The notes under the pieces were generated by a model, which ran no database searches, was not told the origin of the DNA, and was given only the letters and a program-made list of their open reading frames with translations. This document shows, piece after piece, positions 61,321-64,000 of a DNA stretch of 64,000 bases. This stretch comes from Acidobacteriota bacterium (lineage in GTDB: Bacteria; Acidobacteriota; Blastocatellia; Pyrinomonadales; Pyrinomonadaceae), in assembly GCA_016716435.1 (NCBI GenBank), contig JADJWI010000008.1, positions 62,001 to 126,000 on the forward strand. Reading direction: 5' to 3'. The position numbers were made by a program, and so were the translations under genes. Numbering within the stretch: the first letter of the stretch is position 1; every line of letters starts with the position of its first letter.

Positions 61321-62811
61321 ATGCTCGAAGTTAAACAGATCAAGAAGGCCTTTGGCGATTGTGTCGCTAACGCGGACGTTTCGTTTTCGGTGGAGAAGGG
61401 GACGATCCACGCCATTGTTGGTGAAAATGGTGCCGGCAAATCGACGATCATGAAGATCGTCTATGGGCTTTACCGGCCGGACGCAGGCGAGGTCCGCTTT
61501 GACGGCAAACCGGTAAATATCCGCACGCCGCACGACGCCATCGAACTCGGCATTGGCATGGTGCATCAGCACTTTATGCTGGTCGATACGATGACCGTCG
61601 CCGAGAATATCATCCTCGGTGCCGAGACGGGCTCGGCCATTTCGCTTGACCTTGATGAGGCCCGCGAGCGCGTCCGCACGCTTTCGGCCGAGCTCAAACT
61701 CAACGTCGATCCGGACGCATTGATCGAAGATCTCTCGGTTGGAGCACAGCAGCGGGTTGAGCTTCTTAAGGCGCTTTTCCGCAATGCAAATTTCCTGATA
61801 CTCGACGAGCCGACCGCCGTGCTGACGCCGCAGGAAGTTGCCGAGTTTTTCGCCATTCTTCGCCGAATGAAGGAACAGGGCAAGACCATCGTTATAATCA
61901 CGCACAAGCTTGAGGAAGTGCTCGCCATCTCGGACAAAGTGACCGTCATGCGAGATGGAACGGTCGTCGGGACGGTCGAGACGGCAACGACGAACAGTGC
62001 CGAGCTTGCCCGGATGATCGTCGGCCGCGATGTGCTGCTTCGTGTCGAGAAGGGCGAGGCAAATCCCGCCGATGTTGTGCTTGAGGTCTCGGGCCTGCGG
62101 ATCGAGCGAAAGCACGGCCCGCCGGTCGAGGATGTTTCGTTCAGCGTCCGGTCGGGCGAGATCGTCGGCATCGCCGGCGTCGAGGGCAACGGGCAGACCG
62201 AGCTGATCGAATGCCTTGCCGGGCTCATTCGACCCACTGGGGGCTCGATCAAATTCTCCGGCCGCGACATCACGAACGCCAATGCTCGCGAGGTGAAGGA
62301 ACTCGGCATCGGCCATATCCCGGAAGATCGGTTGAAGCGAGGCCTGCTAAAGAACTCTGACCTCGCCGAAAACTCCATCCTCGGTACGCATTACAAACCA
62401 CCGATCGCCGCTGCGGGGTTTATCGATTCCGCTGCGGTCGCTGCTCGCGTTTCGGGCATTATCGAGCGGTTCGATGTTCGCCCGACCGATCCAAGCCTTG
62501 CGGCGAGGTCGCTCTCCGGCGGCAATCAACAAAAGCTGATAATCGGCCGCGAGTTTGAACTCGAGCCCAAGCTGCTGCTTGTCTCTCAGCCGACCCGAGG
62601 CGTCGATATTGGGGCGATCGAGTTCATCCACCGTAAACTGGTCGAGCTTCGCGACCGCGGTGCTGCGGTGCTGCTGGTTTCTGCTGAGTTGGAAGAAGTG
62701 ACGGCCCTGGCCGATCGTTTGCTGGTCATTCGCGATGGAAAGATCGTCGGCGAGGTAGATCCGCGAACGGCAACAATTGAGGAGATCGGCCTGCTGATGA
62801 CCGGCGGCTGA
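61321..62811 (+). CDS. Nucleoside-type ABC transporter ATPase (two ABC domains)
   Basis: ATP-hydrolysing subunit of a BMP-family importer (COG3845). The 496-residue protein has two ABC domains. The first has Walker A GENGAGKST at 34-42, signature LSVGAQQRVELLKAL and Walker B FLILDEPTAVLT. The second has a degenerate Walker A GVEGNGQTEL, signature LSGGNQQKLIIGRE and the family's LLLVSQPTRGVDIGAIEFIH block, which replaces the normal DEPT and is typical of this group. It fits the lone permeases at 2739-4725. Confidence 0.93.
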   Translation: MLEVKQIKKAFGDCVANADVSFSVEKGTIHAIVGENGAGKSTIMKIVYGLYRPDAGEVRFDGKPVNIRTPHDAIELGIGMVHQHFMLVDTMTVAENIILGAETGSAISLDLDEARERVRTLSAELKLNVDPDALIEDLSVGAQQRVELLKALFRNANFLILDEPTAVLTPQEVAEFFAILRRMKEQGKTIVIITHKLEEVLAISDKVTVMRDGTVVGTVETATTNSAELARMIVGRDVLLRVEKGEANPADVVLEVSGLRIERKHGPPVEDVSFSVRSGEIVGIAGVEGNGQTELIECLAGLIRPTGGSIKFSGRDITNANAREVKELGIGHIPEDRLKRGLLKNSDLAENSILGTHYKPPIAAAGFIDSAAVAARVSGIIERFDVRPTDPSLAARSLSGGNQQKLIIGREFELEPKLLLVSQPTRGVDIGAIEFIHRKLVELRDRGAAVLLVSAELEEVTALADRLLVIRDGKIVGEVDPRTATIEEIGLLMTGG

Positions 62812-64000
62812 TCACGCCCGTTCGATCACCTGTTTGATGTTTGCGATAGCCCGTTCGAGATTTTCGAGCGAGGTCGCGTACGAGATACGAATAAAGCCAT
62901 CGGCGCCAAAACCGGCACCATCCGTGACCACCGTGTGAGCGTCCTTTAGCAAGCTCTCTGCAAACTTCTCTGACGACGCCCAACGCTTCCCTACCAACGC
63001 CCGCACATCCGCGAACGCATAAAACGCGCCTTCGGGCACCGAGACCTTGAAACCGGGGATCTCATTGAGCGCCGGTACCAGGTACGCCCGACGCCTTTCA
63101 TACTCGGCAAGCATTGTCTCGACCGCCACCCGCGAACGCTCTGCATCATCGAGCGCCTTTCCGCAGGCGTATTGAACGAACGACGTCGGGTGCGTCGCCG
63201 AGTGGCTTTGCAATTTGATCATCGCCCGCGTCCATTCGGGATTCGCGATCGTATAGCCGCAGCGCCAGCCGGTCATCGCATAGGTCTTCGAGAAGCTTCC
63301 GGCAACACAGACGTGCTTTCTCGTTTCCGCATCGAGCGAAGCGAGCGAATAAGCCTCGGCCGGCGGATAAACGAAGAGCAGATAGCACTCATCGGTCAGG
63401 ACATAAACGCCGCGTTCGGCACAGACCTCGACGATCCGCCGCATCTCGTCCGGCGGGATAACGCGGCCAGTCGGGTTGTTTGGTGAATTGATGATCAGCA
63501 GCTTCGACCGTATCGAAATGGCGTCGCGGACCTGATCGGCGGTTAGGATAAAGTCCGTTTCTTCGGTATCGATAAAGACATTTCGGGCACGGCAGAAGGT
63601 TCCGATCTCCGGAAACGTCACCCAATATGGCCGCGGGGTGAGGAGTTCATCGCCGGGGTTGAGTATGCAGGCCGCGGCGTTGAAGAGCGCCTGTTTGCCT
63701 CCGCAGGCGGCGGCGATCTCCGCCGGGTTCACGCTTGCCCCGAAACGGCGGCTGTAGAAATTCGCGATCGCCTCGCGAAAACTCGCAAGACCCGAGCTCG
63801 CAGTGTATTTGGTCAGGCCCTTACCGAGAGCTTCGATGGCGTAGTCCTTGATGAACTGTGGCGTGTCAAAATCGGGTTCGCCGACCGAGAGGTCGATCAC
63901 ATCAACGCCTTTCGCCCGCAGTTCGGCGGCGGCCTGTGCGGCCTTGAGCGTGGAGGAAGCCTGCATCCGGGCGACATTCTCAGAGACGGGGAAAGCTGCC
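62812..64000 (-). CDS. PLP-dependent aspartate aminotransferase, N-terminus outside the window
   Basis: Class I/II aminotransferase, converting aspartate and 2-oxoglutarate to oxaloacetate and glutamate or acting on a related amino acid. Within the window about 395 residues are coded. Upstream of the M at 63966 the frame remains open and reads AAFPVSENVAR, so the true start is beyond base 64000. Landmarks are DLSVGEPDFDTP, the YTASSGLASFREAI region, SPNNPTGRVI, and SFSKTYAMTGWRCGY with the PLP-binding lysine. Its stop abuts that of the convergent ABC ATPase. Confidence 0.94.
   Translation of the reverse strand, partial: AAFPVSENVARMQASSTLKAAQAAAELRAKGVDVIDLSVGEPDFDTPQFIKDYAIEALGKGLTKYTASSGLASFREAIANFYSRRFGASVNPAEIAAACGGKQALFNAAACILNPGDELLTPRPYWVTFPEIGTFCRARNVFIDTEETDFILTADQVRDAISIRSKLLIINSPNNPTGRVIPPDEMRRIVEVCAERGVYVLTDECYLLFVYPPAEAYSLASLDAETRKHVCVAGSFSKTYAMTGWRCGYTIANPEWTRAMIKLQSHSATHPTSFVQYACGKALDDAERSRVAVETMLAEYERRRAYLVPALNEIPGFKVSVPEGAFYAFADVRALVGKRWASSEKFAESLLKDAHTVVTDGAGFGADGFIRISYATSLENLERAIANIKQVIERA

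Noticed and set aside
59555..62316. Long minus-strand frames opposite the BMP lipoprotein and ABC ATPase
   Set aside because: Shadows of well-supported plus-strand genes; no motifs or start signals.
1..64000. CRISPR arrays, prophage, insertion sequences, rRNA or integrase-linked attachment sites
   Set aside because: No regularly spaced repeats, transposase, integrase, capsid or rRNA sequences were seen on either strand.

Overview
The window reads as ordinary chromosomal sequence from a free-living bacterium of moderate GC content. Gene content and family flavour (many exported peptidases and amidohydrolases, PilZ proteins, DUF4440 proteins, an OPT transporter, an hrcA-grpE-dnaK-dnaJ cluster) suggest Acidobacteriota, probably class Blastocatellia. 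That placement is inference; no rRNA gene is present to settle it. I see no prophage, insertion sequence, CRISPR array or canonical tRNA gene. About 57 protein genes and one tmRNA gene cover nearly everything. The only stretch over 300 bases without a protein gene (31403-31885) holds the tmRNA.

Layout. 1-2484: heat-shock genes clpB (cut by the window edge) and hsp20 on the minus strand. 2739-9144: a plus-strand nucleoside uptake and salvage run (two ABC permeases, purine nucleoside phosphorylase, uridine kinase, cytidine deaminase), then an AT-richer trio (lipoprotein, small protein, nucleotidyltransferase) and an exported amidohydrolase/deaminase. 9268-12137: a TonB-like protein, then a STAS/HD-GYP signalling pair. 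12280-17838: a frameshifted yqeY and the cluster hrcA-grpE-dnaK-dnaJ. 17952-26510: housekeeping and metabolic genes (SprT-like protease, lipoprotein, dienoyl-CoA-reductase-like SDR, trmB, rhomboid protease, fabG, D-aminoacylase, rph, murI). 26788-34348: exported proteins around the tmRNA gene, ending with an M14 carboxypeptidase that carries two repeat-derived insertions. 34574-43965: OPT transporter, lipoprotein, PilZ protein, oxidoreductase, S9 peptidase, hydrolase and a peptidoglycan-binding protein. 44179-50462: fatty-acid oxidation genes (fadN-type bifunctional enzyme and thiolase) enclosing DinB, DUF4442, tag and ybaK genes. 50645-55067: PilZ, an HpcH/HpaI-like protein, radA and exported proteins. 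55152-58110: degenerate SDR, YacL-like PIN-TRAM protein, ispD and ispF. 58179-62811: pyrimidine nucleoside phosphorylase, the BMP-type binding lipoprotein, a UPF0175/DUF3368 toxin-antitoxin pair and the ABC ATPase. 62812-64000: an aspartate aminotransferase cut by the window edge.

How it fits together. The nucleoside ABC transporter appears split: permeases near 3-5 kb, binding protein and ATPase near 60-63 kb, each group beside a nucleoside phosphorylase. The two groups together supply uptake, phosphorolysis, deamination and rephosphorylation. Other points of interest are a perfect TetR/FadR-style palindrome between the -35 and -10 of the fadN-type gene, a tmRNA with a readable tag and a reading frame starting 5 bases past its CCA end, REP-like palindromes translated in frame inside a peptidase, and the absence of a CIRCE box although hrcA is present.
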